Of a DNA stretch of 64,000 nucleotides, positions 12,170 to 22,480 are shown piece by piece. How positions within the stretch are numbered: position 1 is the first letter of the stretch; each line of letters starts with the position of its first letter. The notes beneath the pieces are model-generated. The model was not told the DNA's origin and ran no database searches. It saw only the letters and a program-made list of their open reading frames with translations. The stretch covers positions 1,576,288 through 1,640,287 of the forward strand of contig NW_020194555.1 of the NCBI RefSeq assembly GCF_002865645.1, read 5' to 3'. The DNA is from Hyaloscypha bicolor E. Its lineage: Eukaryota > Ascomycota > Leotiomycetes > Helotiales > Hyaloscyphaceae. The translations under genes and the position numbers were made by a program.

Positions 12170-12710
12170 CTTGGCAAAATTTGTGGTGGAATTAATTTAA
12201 GCTGCCCTACGGAAATGATAAATTTATGAAGTGCCTTGTGATGGAGTTCTTGCGGTTGTGGTAGGCTTTATTTGAGCAGAGGTGGGGGGTTGGGGGGAAG
12301 CCTCGCATTGGGGGATCCCCGAAAGTGCGGGGGACATACATGGCAGGTGTGACGGCAGCCCGGCACATCAAATATGGTGGTGCTCGAGAGAGATCTTTGC
12401 GAGCAGCTTGCTCTTTTTGACGTCTTGGTCTTTCCCCTCTGCCACTCGGGAACTATATCCGAGAGTAAGGGGCTACCTATGCACTCGCTAAGATTGAGGT
12501 TAGTGATGAGTTCTTTCCATGGCAGCCTAGAGGCGATTTATCCCCGACGTATCACTGGCTGAAGCAACTATCACTTGATGAGCAAAGTCAGCAATCTTGA
12601 TGTTGTCCCGACTGTCAACAGAAGGGCGTGGAAAATGAAGGCTATAAATGGCGAAGCATAATCGAAATCGTTCTCAATGTCCCAACGCTCTCGAATATAT
12701 CTATCTCATC
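12170..12710. other. Divergent promoter region
   Basis: 541 bp between the oppositely oriented dioxygenase and hydrolase. It has a G-run near 12282-12300 and a TATAAA at 12643-12648, 63 nt before the hydrolase ATG. Short reading frames here are not convincing. Confidence 0.5.
12643..12648 (+). promoter_or_regulatory. Candidate TATA box
   Basis: TATAAA sits 63 nt before the dienelactone hydrolase start at 12711, a usual distance for fungal genes. Confidence 0.4.
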
Positions 12711-13688
12711 ATGACCGGACTTCATCCCTGCTGTGACCCAACAGCCCCGAGTACAATATGGGAGGGGATGCCAACTGGGAGGATTATTGAAATCGACGGA
12801 ATTGAGATGTATATTTCTCAGCCACGGATGCGCGATAGAGAATCCGAATCGGAACTTTCAACTCTTGGTCCAGAAAGCTTCAAGGAGCACGAGCCGAAGC
12901 GTGTCATTCTCTTCTTGACCGAAGGCCACGGCATTTACCTCCCAAATGCTCAGCTTTTGGCAGACTCCTTCGCTTCTCATCTTGATTGCGATATCATCAT
13001 GCCAGATCAGTTTGCAGGCCAAGCTCGTCTTGACAAGAACCATCGACCCTTTTTCCCGCCTGGCAAAGAACCAGTACCAGAGATCGTGCCATGGACAGAA
13101 GACAAAGATGACCCGAATTACGAACTGAGAGGTATTCAAGTGCCTTTGAAAGAAAACACAGAGACTTCAGATGTGTATCCGTTCAGGAAGCCTCCTTGGT
13201 GGAAAGGAGATGAGAGTGCACAGGAGTTCGAGGCTTGGAAGCAGCGACATGAACCCCCGGTGACGGACCCCTTGCTCGCTCTGGTGGTGAGATATATCCG
13301 TGACCAGTATGGACAGGATGTGAAGATAGGAGGAGTGGGATATTGCTTTGGTGGAAGATATGTCATCCGGCTAATGGGGGCGGGGTTCATTGATGTTGGG
13401 GTTGTCAATCATCCATCCTTCTTCACTATGGAGGAAGTGCATTTGGTAACAAAAGGAAAACAGCTCGCAATCTATGCTGCTGAGGTGGATGACATTCTAC
13501 CACCAGAGAAGAGGAGGCAGACGGAAGATGTCTTGACAAAGACTGGAGCGACTTGGATGAGTACTGTGTTTGGCGGGACAGAGCATGGCTTCAGTGTGAG
13601 AGGTGATTTGACGGTGAAAGATGTGCGGTTGGCCAAAGAATCTGCATTCAAAGGGGCGGTATCGTGGTTCAGAAATTGGTTGATCTGA
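12711..13688 (+). CDS. Dienelactone hydrolase family protein
   Basis: Single-exon 325-aa alpha/beta hydrolase. The ATG at 12711 (MTGLHPCCDP) is preferred to an in-frame ATG 63 nt upstream that overlaps the TATA region. The Cys-Cys-Asp start is common in fungal members. The nucleophile motif is GYCFGGRY (Cys where most hydrolases have Ser), followed by an acidic residue in YAAEVDDILPPEKR and the catalytic His in GGTEHGFSVRG, the Cys-Asp-His triad of dienelactone hydrolases. It is longer than bacterial forms (about 230 aa) because of an insertion at residues 115-190. Dienelactone hydrolases open lactones formed in aromatic ring degradation, but fungal paralogs have broad and often unknown substrates. 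Its neighbours (dioxygenase, O-methyltransferase) make an aromatic substrate plausible. Confidence 0.87.
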   Translation: MTGLHPCCDPTAPSTIWEGMPTGRIIEIDGIEMYISQPRMRDRESESELSTLGPESFKEHEPKRVILFLTEGHGIYLPNAQLLADSFASHLDCDIIMPDQFAGQARLDKNHRPFFPPGKEPVPEIVPWTEDKDDPNYELRGIQVPLKENTETSDVYPFRKPPWWKGDESAQEFEAWKQRHEPPVTDPLLALVVRYIRDQYGQDVKIGGVGYCFGGRYVIRLMGAGFIDVGVVNHPSFFTMEEVHLVTKGKQLAIYAAEVDDILPPEKRRQTEDVLTKTGATWMSTVFGGTEHGFSVRGDLTVKDVRLAKESAFKGAVSWFRNWLI

Positions 13689-14139
13689 GAGTGTTGGGTC
13701 GAGACGGAGATGGAGTTGAGGAGAGTTTAGGATGGTGGCACAGGGCGGGTCACTGAGTAAAGTTGAGCTCTGACGCTAAAATTCGCCTGGATTTTCACAG
13801 CTCACACCGTCCCGAGTCCCAACGGCCCTCTAGTAAATCCGAATTTCCTTTCCCCAAATCTTCCTCCTTTGCCCCAAATTATTCGGGTCGTAGATCTCAC
13901 CTGTTTCTGCCCTATTTAACAACATACAATACGGAGGCTTTCTTCGATGAATACGAAACCTTGTGAGCGTAAATTTAACCCCACCAGCTGCAATTCCACT
14001 CTCTTTCGGAAATTAAGATTATTCCCGAGACGGACAGACCCCCTTTGCGGCCACGAGAACTGATGACCAGTACGGCGCAGTCTCGAAGACCTACATCATA
14101 CAAATACTGTCGCTATCCAAAGCACTTTGTTCAGGGACA
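13689..14139. other. Intergenic
   Basis: 451 bp of CT-rich upstream sequence before the methyltransferase. I see no discrete element. Confidence 0.5.
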
Positions 14140-15448
14140 ATGTCGAGCCCGACCGACGTCGAGAGCGTCAAATTACTCCTTGCCGAAGTCAACACGCTTG
14201 GGAGACTCGTGATCGGGAATGATGGTGGCGAATCAGCTCGCAAAAAGCTGATAAGTGCGGCTGAGAAGCTCATTATTGCAGCGAGAACACCAGGAGAGAA
14301 TCTGTATCTAACGGCAGCTCAAGTTGGCATTCTCTCTACTTGTCAAGGTTTCCTTTGTTCTGACGGTTACGCAGCCTTTTCTCAATGGATCCATCAGTGC
14401 TGCTTACTCCATTGGATGCTTCGACTGCATCCCCAGTGATACAAATGACGACATGAGCGCTGGAGAGATATCTTTGAAGGCGGGAGCAGAGAAAGCCTTA
14501 GTGGGTATATACTTTCATGCTCCATTATGGATAAAACGAAACTGATCTGATCATGGGCAAGTTCGCATCATGCGTGTCTTGACTTCCTCTCACATCTTCG
14601 TTGAGACGGGTCGAGAGAGATACGCATCCAACCACTTCTCCCGAATCCTGGGCACACCAGAAAACCGTGCTCACTTCCAAATTCAGAACACAATTGTTGG
14701 CCCTGCAGCCGGAGCATTGGGAGCATATCTCGAGACTCACAACCTCCGAAGTCCCACCGATCACCATGATTCTCCTCTTCAGTTTGCTCTCAAGACCCCT
14801 TATGATTTTTGGGGCTACCTCAAGGAGGACCCTATGAGAGCAAAGATGTTCAACCAGAGTATGCGGTCAAGTGCTATAGTGGGAGCTGCTGGAATACCGC
14901 CTTTCCCTTTCGCAGACGAACTAAAATGCGATTCAGAGGAGGAAGTCCTCATAGTCGATGTCGGAGGCGGTAAAGGCCAGGCACTAGAATTTATTCGAAA
15001 CGGTTTCCCCGAGCTCAAAGGACGGATGATTGTCCAAGATCTACCTGAAGTCATCAAGGATACAAATGGATCTTCTCATTTGCTCTCGTCGATTGAGACA
15101 ATGGCCGCGGACTTCTTCAAACCTCAACCTGTACTTGGAGCCAAAGCATATTTCCTGCGTCGAATCATGCACGACTGGGGGGATGAGGCTTGCAAATCAA
15201 TACTGAAGAATCTCGTTCAGTCAATGAGTGTTGATAGCAAAATTCTGGTCAATGAGCTCGTGTTACCAGACGAAAATTGCGAAAGAAGGATGGCACTGAA
15301 TGATCTTGTGATGATGTCGTTCGGAGGGATGGAAAGGACTGAGAGTCAATGGAAAGCTCTACTTCAGGAAGTAGGACTGGATATCAGGAATATCTGGAGA
15401 AAAGAAGGGGAGAACTTGTCCGTCATTGAAGCCACGTTGAGGAGCTAG
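14140..15448 (+). CDS. SAM-dependent O-methyltransferase (fungal, COMT-like)
   Basis: Exons 14140-14322, 14375-14504 and 14562-15448 give 399 aa, with introns of 52 nt (phase 0) and 57 nt (phase 1). The joins give LTAAQ/PFLNGS and KALV/VRIMRVL, restoring the N-terminal winged-helix dimerisation part. The SAM-binding motif is LIVDVGGGKGQALEFI (about residues 235-250), followed by IVQDLPEVI. The catalytic His lies in RRIMHDWGDEACKSIL, and the C-terminal part has LVNELVLPD. This is the sterigmatocystin/aflatoxin O-methyltransferase-like architecture that methylates phenolic hydroxyls of polyketides or aromatics. The substrate is unknown. No polyketide synthase or other backbone enzyme lies in the window, so a full biosynthetic cluster is not shown. 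Confidence 0.85.
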
Positions 15449-16556
15449 TAGACCGTTGTGCGTTTGGCAGGGAGTCCTGCAGAAAGCCTTCAAGGGTTTA
15501 CGGTGTCTGCCTATCCTATCTACTCCATTCTTCCATCATGGGTTTTGAGCTGAAAGCAAATTCGGCCCGACCAGCGTTGGCGGTTAATTCCCCGTGGCTT
15601 TCCTTCCCCCCCTGCTCCTCCTACGAATGGCCTGCGCATCACGTGAGGGACAGCCACTCTAAAAGTCCTGCTGGCCTAGCAAGAGATGAGAACTCCAATA
15701 CAACCACACCACTTAATTTCCCCATTCCCCTCCACTTACCGTTGTTTTTCAAGCTCTTAAGCCTGTCAAAGGCGTTATGTCACGTGATGATACCCCTTTT
15801 TCTGCAGCGATCTCATGACCCTTTTGTAGAAACTCAGCCTACTGTGAGGACCACAAACTCAAATCCTTCGAGCTGCAGCCTGACGCTTTGCGTCTGGTAG
15901 ATTTAAAGTTCTAGGAACGTTGCGGTTTCCGAGGGTTCGAATACGGAATACGCGGTCTTTAGGTCACACGAGTTTTCGATCCGAGACGCCACATCCTTTC
16001 CTTTTGCATAAAAATAGATTATGTTTGTGGTTCTAGCACGACTGAGCGAGTCACCACTTCACAAGAACACTGCCTCAACAGCCCGGCTAAAGAGTCCGGA
16101 TCCTTCGAGTGTCTGGTAATGCACAAACCTCAGCTCTTCAAGGGTTCAGGTGCTGGAAGGATCCCGATAGAAGGCAGATGCGACATATAGTCTTAGAATG
16201 GTTGGAATCTCAGTATAAAAGTCACAGTCTGCCACGGCGGAGTCGCCTTCGTACTCGATATGCGTGCTTCGACGACGAGCCCTGAGTTCTTTTTGGATGC
16301 CGAGGCCCAATCACCGCATCGAACCCCTTTTCACCTGGTGGATACGCAATACGATTCGCAGTGTTTCGTCCGAGTCCACGTGACGTTTACGTTAAGCCCA
16401 AACTGTCTTAAAGCCGAAGGGCTGCAGATTCAGTTTCTCTGACCCTTCAGCCATATAAGCCCTGTGTCATGCATCGCTGGGGAAACTCGGCAAGAACATG
16501 CATCCCATCGGTTTTGCGAATCGATTTTGCCTCAAAGGTTGAGAATTGAGGCGAAG
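15449..16556. other. Intergenic
   Basis: 1.1 kb without a supportable gene. There are TATAAA-like sequences at about 16214, and the G+C and short open frames look random. It may hold the promoter of the downstream regulator. Confidence 0.5.
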
Positions 16557-18596
16557 ATGTTGGTTAACCCCGACACCTCACAGCAGAAAAAAGAAGTACG
16601 CTCGCGGCAACGAGCCTCAACATCATGCACGGAATGCCGGCGGAGAAAGCAGAAGGTATCTATTGGCTAACTGCAAGCTCTCCTTAATCATTGGAGCAGT
16701 TCGACTGACGATTGGCCCCCAGTGTAATCAAGCCAAGGACAGACCATGTAACAATTGCGCAAGGAGGTATCCTCCCGTGCCGTGCGTTTATGAGGGACTG
16801 AAGTGAGTTGATGTCGCGTCCTCTTCCCAAGATGGGAATGTTTGGCGAGAAATGTTAACGAGGGCCAGGAAGATTCCCAAATCCAAGGAAAAGGTGCTTA
16901 GGGTGCAGCCAAAGATTGAAGAACCCGAGGCAGCCGGTTCCAATATCCTTGCAACTATACCGGAGTCAGGAAGCCAATCTTCAGATGATTCCTTCAATCA
17001 GAAGCCAGTCCTCCAGCTTATCACATATGACACAAGACTAAACTCGCCCTTCTCTGACGGATGGCCAGTAGGGCTATTCTCATATGAAGATGACGAGAGC
17101 CCAACATCTCCTGTTGGTCCCGACGATATCTCTCCAAACATCAGGGCCCTCCAGTATTATCCCTTCCGGGAACATATCAGAAAATCTTATTATGGGGTTT
17201 CAAAAATGCATGTGGGGAGTGTCGCTCTTGAACCAATGCACGCCCTCCCATTCGAACCTTCTCTTCGCAATGCCCAACTTCTTCATTTTTGTCAGTATCC
17301 TTCACAATCCATTAAACCAATCCCTGACATCTGTAGTCCTTCAAAGGCTGGCTCCTTTCATGTCGTCAATTGACGGCAATGATCCCCCACCAGCATTCAA
17401 CGAGAAATGGTTGCCTTTCATGATCCAGTCTCCCATCGCAGGGTACATTGCGATCTTGACTTCTTCATACTTTCAGGCTACCGCGCGACAGATTGAGTGG
17501 AACAAGTCAGTCGACGTGATGGGAGCCCGCGTCAAACTCATTACTCTCATCAATTCATACCTCACTGCTCATCAGAGTGCCCTCAATGACGAAGCAATTT
17601 CCACCGTGATGTCTCTGGCATACAACGAGGTATGCGCTTTATGTATTGTCTCGGGACCCTACTAATTTTGTTTCAGCTTGTGTATGCAGATGAGAGAAGT
17701 ACATTGGCCCACATGAATGGCCTTGCAGAGATGATCAGGACGCGGGGAGGCCTCCAGAGTATTGAGTTCCGCACTTTGAGGGAAATGCTCACGAGGTAAG
17801 AGATCACTTACACTTTTATCACTACCGCTAACTGGCCAGAACCGATTACCAAATCGCTTTCACCTTCGAATGCGATCTTTTCTTAGACAAGACCCTGAAC
17901 AAGCCCGTTCCTACTCTTGAATCATATTCAATTGAAGTTGACAGCCCTTTGATCAAGTCGAACATACGCTTCGTCGAGTCAGCCGAAGAACTTAATATTA
18001 GTATCGAAGCCGCCAGGGTCCTCGATGACATGAGATTTCTCACGGCTTCTGTCCTCCACTTTCAGGAAAACGGGGATTCTGAAGTGGAGATAGCTAAGCT
18101 CTTGACCACAGTCCACTGGATACATGAGCAGCTTGTCTCACCAGCAACACACGACCCCAACATGGCGAACGATTTCATGTACCAAACGTGCAGGACAGCT
18201 GGTATAATATACAGTACCGCCATCCTCACACGAACACCTTTGTCACGAGCATGCACCGCTCAACTACTCCACCAACTATGGATGACGATGTGGCGAGTCC
18301 CTTTGGCACACTGGAAGAAGCTTCCGGGGCTTTTCCTCTGGGTTATACTCGTTGTCAATTCTTACGCGAGGAACAGGCCGGAGGCTAGATTCATAAAGGG
18401 CCTCATGCCTCCGGCTGTGGTGGCTATGAATTTGCTAGACTGGGATGCCACGATGGCAACTTTGGATGGGTTTCTCGCTGTACAAAAGTGGCTTGCGGGG
18501 ATGAGCCGGGTGTTCATTGTGCCTTCTAGGCATTCTCCGAAACCGGCGTCCCCTGAAGGTGGGCTGCCGGAATGGGCAATAAAGGAGGTGGAGTGA
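16557..18596 (+). CDS. Zn2Cys6 fungal-specific transcription factor
   Basis: Six exons: 16557-16655, 16723-16802, 16863-17290, 17337-17629, 17677-17795 and 17840-18596 (591 aa). All five introns have GT-AG ends and matching phase. The first join, inside the zinc cluster, gives CTECRRRKQK then CNQAKDRPCNNCARR and a last Cys in VPCVYEGLK, so all six zinc-binding cysteines are present. A basic linker (KARKIPKSKEK) and an acidic, Ser-rich region follow. The middle and C-terminal parts have the helical pattern of the fungal_trans_2 domain (LLHFFLQRLAPFMSSIDG, MNGLAEMIRTRGGLQSI). Such factors control nearby metabolic genes, and the methyltransferase lies 1.1 kb upstream on the same strand, so it may be its target. 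That is inference. The ATG at 16557 is the nearest before the cluster. Confidence 0.85.
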
Positions 18597-18894
18597 AGGC
18601 AGTGACGGTATAATATGTTGTAAGAACATGATGGTTTTAGCCATTTAAAGGATTACGGACAAGCGCAAATGTGCTACCGTGGTTCTTTTTTGCGGAGTAT
18701 GGAGTTCAAGGAGCAGTATTGCAGAATGGATGCGCAAGCATATGATATCTATTCAGGGGGTCGGCAATTGTCCCTGCGTCTCACAACAAACAGCAGAAAT
18801 ATTACACTTCCATAAAGTCCACTTCTTTCATAAAGATCGATGAGTTCACGCTCATGAAAAATGTTTGGACGTTTTACTTGTTCTTTTCGTGTCA

Positions 18895-19825
18895 TCATAC
18901 GAGTTTCCACACGCCGACATAATCGACCTCCATCCCAACAGAAGGCCCGTCTGTCGTCTGACTGTTTGGTCCGCCAGGCCTACTGCCCCCTACTGCTACA
19001 TTCAACAACAAAAAGTGCTCATTATGCGCCACAGCCTTCCAAGTCTTCTTATCCCCCACCTTCTTACCACTTACAGTAAATACCTGCGTCCCACCCAAAT
19101 ACCAATTCAACGCCTCATTTAACCAAGTCCCATTCCCTCGATTTCCAGTCATACTCCTATCAACCATAAACCCAACCGTATGCCACACACCTCTCGAGAA
19201 CGGCACCCCTCCCGACCCAAGCCCATTGGTCTCATTACACGACCCTCCCGGCGCCGTACCACAGTGTAACGTAGAATACCAATTCCATTATTTACGGTCT
19301 CCAGAATATCCCACTCGCTCACAGCTGGCCAGTTCGTATGACTGGGCTTAAAATTGCTCCCCAGAGCTCAGAACGCGGGCCAGATGCCTTGCTGGCTCTT
19401 CGTGGGAGCATCACCTAGCTTGATGCGGGACTCTATGTACAGTTGGCCATCTGCACTGGCGGCGAAATCAGACTGCTGTGTCTCGATGCGTGAGGACGTC
19501 CAGACACCGCGGCTCAAGCACGGGGTTATGGTCAGAGTGTGATCCTTGGTTATTCGGATGTCGGTGTTGGAGTTTGTGTAAGTTTCGAATTCGCTGTTTC
19601 CCCATTTGGCAGGCCCGCCTGGCTAGGAGGTTCCCAGGTCGAAGAGCCAGTTTGCGGACGAGGGGAGGGTGCCTTCAGGTCCGGGAAGGTCTCGATGAAG
19701 ATGGGAGTGAGGTTTGGTTTTACGATTCCAGGATCAACTCGTGTTTCTCGGGCCTGAAGTTGAGAAGATGTTTGGTCTCCATTGGAGGGTGCTGCCACCA
19801 AGAGAAGTAGACGGAATGGTTTCAT
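18895..19825 (-). pseudogene. Broken GH16 endo-beta-glucanase-like gene
   Basis: The minus strand encodes a secreted GH16 protein: an N-terminal MKPFRLLLLVA leader, PGPEGTLPSSANW, WGNSEFETYTNS, the catalytic ExDxxE motif as SEWDILE, and a C-terminal RPGGPNSQTTDG. Four lesions break it. There is a frameshift near 19679-19688, a TAG at 19623-19625 (after DLGTS), a TGA at 19368-19370 where family members have Trp (WPAF-W-ALGS) and a 1-nt loss near 19275-19280 just after the active site. No intron signals explain them. The intact family hydrolyses or remodels beta-1,3(4)-glucans. The lesions are few and the text between them is clear, so loss looks recent. Sequencing error cannot fully be excluded for the single-base shifts. 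Confidence 0.82.
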
Positions 19826-21212
19826 GATGACTTTCTTAAGATGCAATAGTACAATAGATTGCGAAATAAAATAGAGGAGCGGGAATCCCCAATTTAAGCG
19901 AAGGAGGAATAGGCAAATTTATCTCCACGTTGTGATATTCTTTGTCCTTCAGAACTACCGATTTGATGGACGGAGCGGGGCCGCCGGGTTAAATTGCAAG
20001 CTCGTGCTGGGTAGAACCTGAAAAATGTCTAGTGCATCTTCTAAAAATTAACGGATATAATTGCAAAAATACTAATTGAGTACCGAAGACTTGAAAGAAA
20101 GTTCTTTGGCTTGCGGTACATGATTGCCGGGTGCGGTAGTGTGAAACCAATACCAGAAGGAGTCAAGACAAAAATTCCTCACCGGAGGTACCTGAGCTAG
20201 ATTTCGACGGATTCGTGGCTTGGAACGAACGCAAGGGGTAATGCTAAGATATATTGAGTATAAAATGTAGCGTAGGAGATGGGATGAACTACGCCGGAAA
20301 AGTAACATGTAACCTGACTGAGGTGTAGCCGCGAGGGATATATTGGGCTCCCTTGCCAGCAAATACCTCCTAACCTTCAAAATTTCGCAAGAGACGAAGC
20401 ATATCCCAAGATTTGTACGCCCTTTCTCACTTGAGTAGAAATAGCTTGCTCGAGGTCCTAGTAGGGGCAGAAACCAGAGAAGCCACCGATTTCGTGTCAC
20501 GTGAAACCAGGTTTCTCCCGCACAGCGTCCCCTTTAATCCGCTTCACTTGAAGCTTCACATGATTGAAGCAATATATCCACCGTAAGAGCAAGTAGCACG
20601 CATTCTTCTAAGACGGCCAAAGGGAGCAAAGATTTCCTCTCGAACCTCTCCTAGCTTGTGGTCATATGACTTTCTCTAGTTGGTATACCTAGGTAGGTAT
20701 CGCTCAATGAAGGTTGAGGTTGCCGAGAGGGGCCCTAGACTGAATCCTTTTTGTTTCTAGTTGATTGCGTTCTCTTGCGTTCACAAAAGTCTCTTGGTAG
20801 CCATCGCAAATGCTGGAAAAAAAAAGACACCTCCAATAGGGGGTCTAGACTCTTTCACGCTCAGCTGTGTTTCGACTTGATCATACTTCAATTTCATACT
20901 AAGTGGCGTCAACTTTGTTTATTCAACGACGAATCTTCTTTTAACCATCATGAATTAGTGCCTGGAGTTGGGAAACTCAACTTTTGGTAACACTTACGAC
21001 TTTCATTGCGGATAGAAGCGTCCAATTTACATCCTCCCGTGAAAAATACCGACGTTGGACGAGTGGGAGCAGTGGGTCTTCCCACTTTCCCCAAAGCATA
21101 AAATGGAGGGAGACCCTTGATAGCTTCGGAATTTCAATCAAAATCCACCACAATTCAGCTCCACTTCAATTCCAAACATGGCTTTCCCATCAATATCAAC
21201 ATCAGCATCAAA
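19826..21212. other. Intergenic
   Basis: 1.4 kb. One 142-codon minus-strand frame (20072-20500) lacks a recognisable domain and has frequent basic and rare residues, so I do not call it. Short direct and palindromic GGTA/CCTA steps occur at about 20680-20700. Nothing else is supported. Confidence 0.45.
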
Positions 21213-21709
21213 ATGAAGGTCATCTCAACGTTTCTCTCCCTCCTCACACTAGGGACGGTAGCTAGCTTCCCTTCCAGTTTCACTCTACCTCGAATCCCAA
21301 CTCGAGGAGCGCCGTGTTGCCGCTAGAGGAAACCACACCTGCAAGATCGCTGCCCCAGAACAAAACTAGCAGCAGAATCGATTCCTTGCTACAATTGCGA
21401 TAACGATACCTGCAATGTTGTCAAGATGTTAAAAGTTGACACGCCATTTAAATTTGACTGTCTGTGTCCAAATGGACAGAAGAAGAATGGCACCAAGTAA
21501 GCACGTATATCTCCATTATCCAATCCGAAACTAATGAAAAATAAAGTCCTTGGAATCTTGCGGTAGATTATTACTGCTGAGTTCCTGCTGTCAACCCCGA
21601 CGAAAACTACCTAAGGATGGGTGCAAGTATTTTCTCCTTTTGAGCCAGCTTTAGCACTCACTCACACCCAGTAGAAGCGCTTAAGGAATGTGATTTCTGT
21701 GTGAAGTAA
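21213..21709 (+). pseudogene. Broken small cysteine-rich secreted protein
   Basis: The ATG at 21213 begins a clear signal peptide (MKVISTFLSLLTLGTVAS). Downstream text is Cys-rich (IPCYNCDNDTCNVVK, FDCLCPNGQ, a WNLAVDYYC stretch and a terminal KECDFCVK), reminiscent of fungal small secreted proteins of unknown or effector-like role. Introns of 50 nt (21497-21546) and 45 nt (21627-21671) have good signals and phase. A TAG (21324-21326) ends the leader frame. Between about 21300 and 21365 a second frame (RRVAARGNHTC) looks more natural, so two compensating shifts are possible. A TGA at 21578-21580 sits where Trp would fit. The gene is probably dead. Family membership is by general resemblance only. 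Confidence 0.5.
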
Positions 21710-22480
21710 GTTTTGCATAGTGTGTTAATTGACTTCGTAGGATGAAGCACTTGAGAAAAGAGCAAAACTGTATCGCTTTCTCTCTTCAATGTCTTCGCGA
21801 TTTGGTTGTTTTGATAGGCGTATCGAGTTATCAATTCAGCTGAAATACTCGATTATTCCCCTCGGAACACTTCACATATATGAGATAACGGTCAGGTATC
21901 TCATCTAAAAGAGCTGTGTGAATATCGTTTAACGCAACTAAATATCTGATTACATGTAAGTACAATAGATTTGATGTGTGGGAAGGGGGGTGTATTTTTG
22001 AAGTGTTTGGGTATTCCACCATCGGAATCTTGTTGAGAGCAGCGGGGTACATTTACCAGCGGAACGTCATTCAACATGAAGGACTCATGAGGCGGCCTCG
22101 CGGCGTAAAAAAATTAGCAGTTATGTCAAGAATTTGATTACCTACGATGAAGGTTACGATCAAGATGAAAATGGTTTGGAATGAGTGAGGAGAGGAGTGT
22201 GCATGAATCGCCGTGGTGCGGAGTCGGCAATTGACGGCAAATGCCAAACCCCTGAGGCCTCCGACAATTACCTAAATCCTTCATCTGATAGGCGGTAAGG
22301 GTCAGATCAGGGTGGGGTCACACCCAAACCCCGGAGAATCTTGTTTGAAAACATTTCCCCGCAACGGAAATTCTAATCCTACATCATTGACAACTGTCAG
22401 AAATGATACAATTCTCACATGTTCTCTGATATCCCACTTCGCACGCTAGGATATATAATCCTGGGGTGCCACCTGAGGAA
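21710..22480. other. Intergenic
   Basis: 771 bp of sequence before the next regulator. No feature is supported. Confidence 0.5.

Noticed and set aside
15930..15945. A GGTTCGAATA motif that resembles a tRNA T-loop.
   Set aside because: No matching acceptor or anticodon stem can be folded around it.
20072..20500. A 142-codon minus-strand frame.
   Set aside because: It has scattered Arg and Trp, no domain, and no splice context, so it is probably chance.
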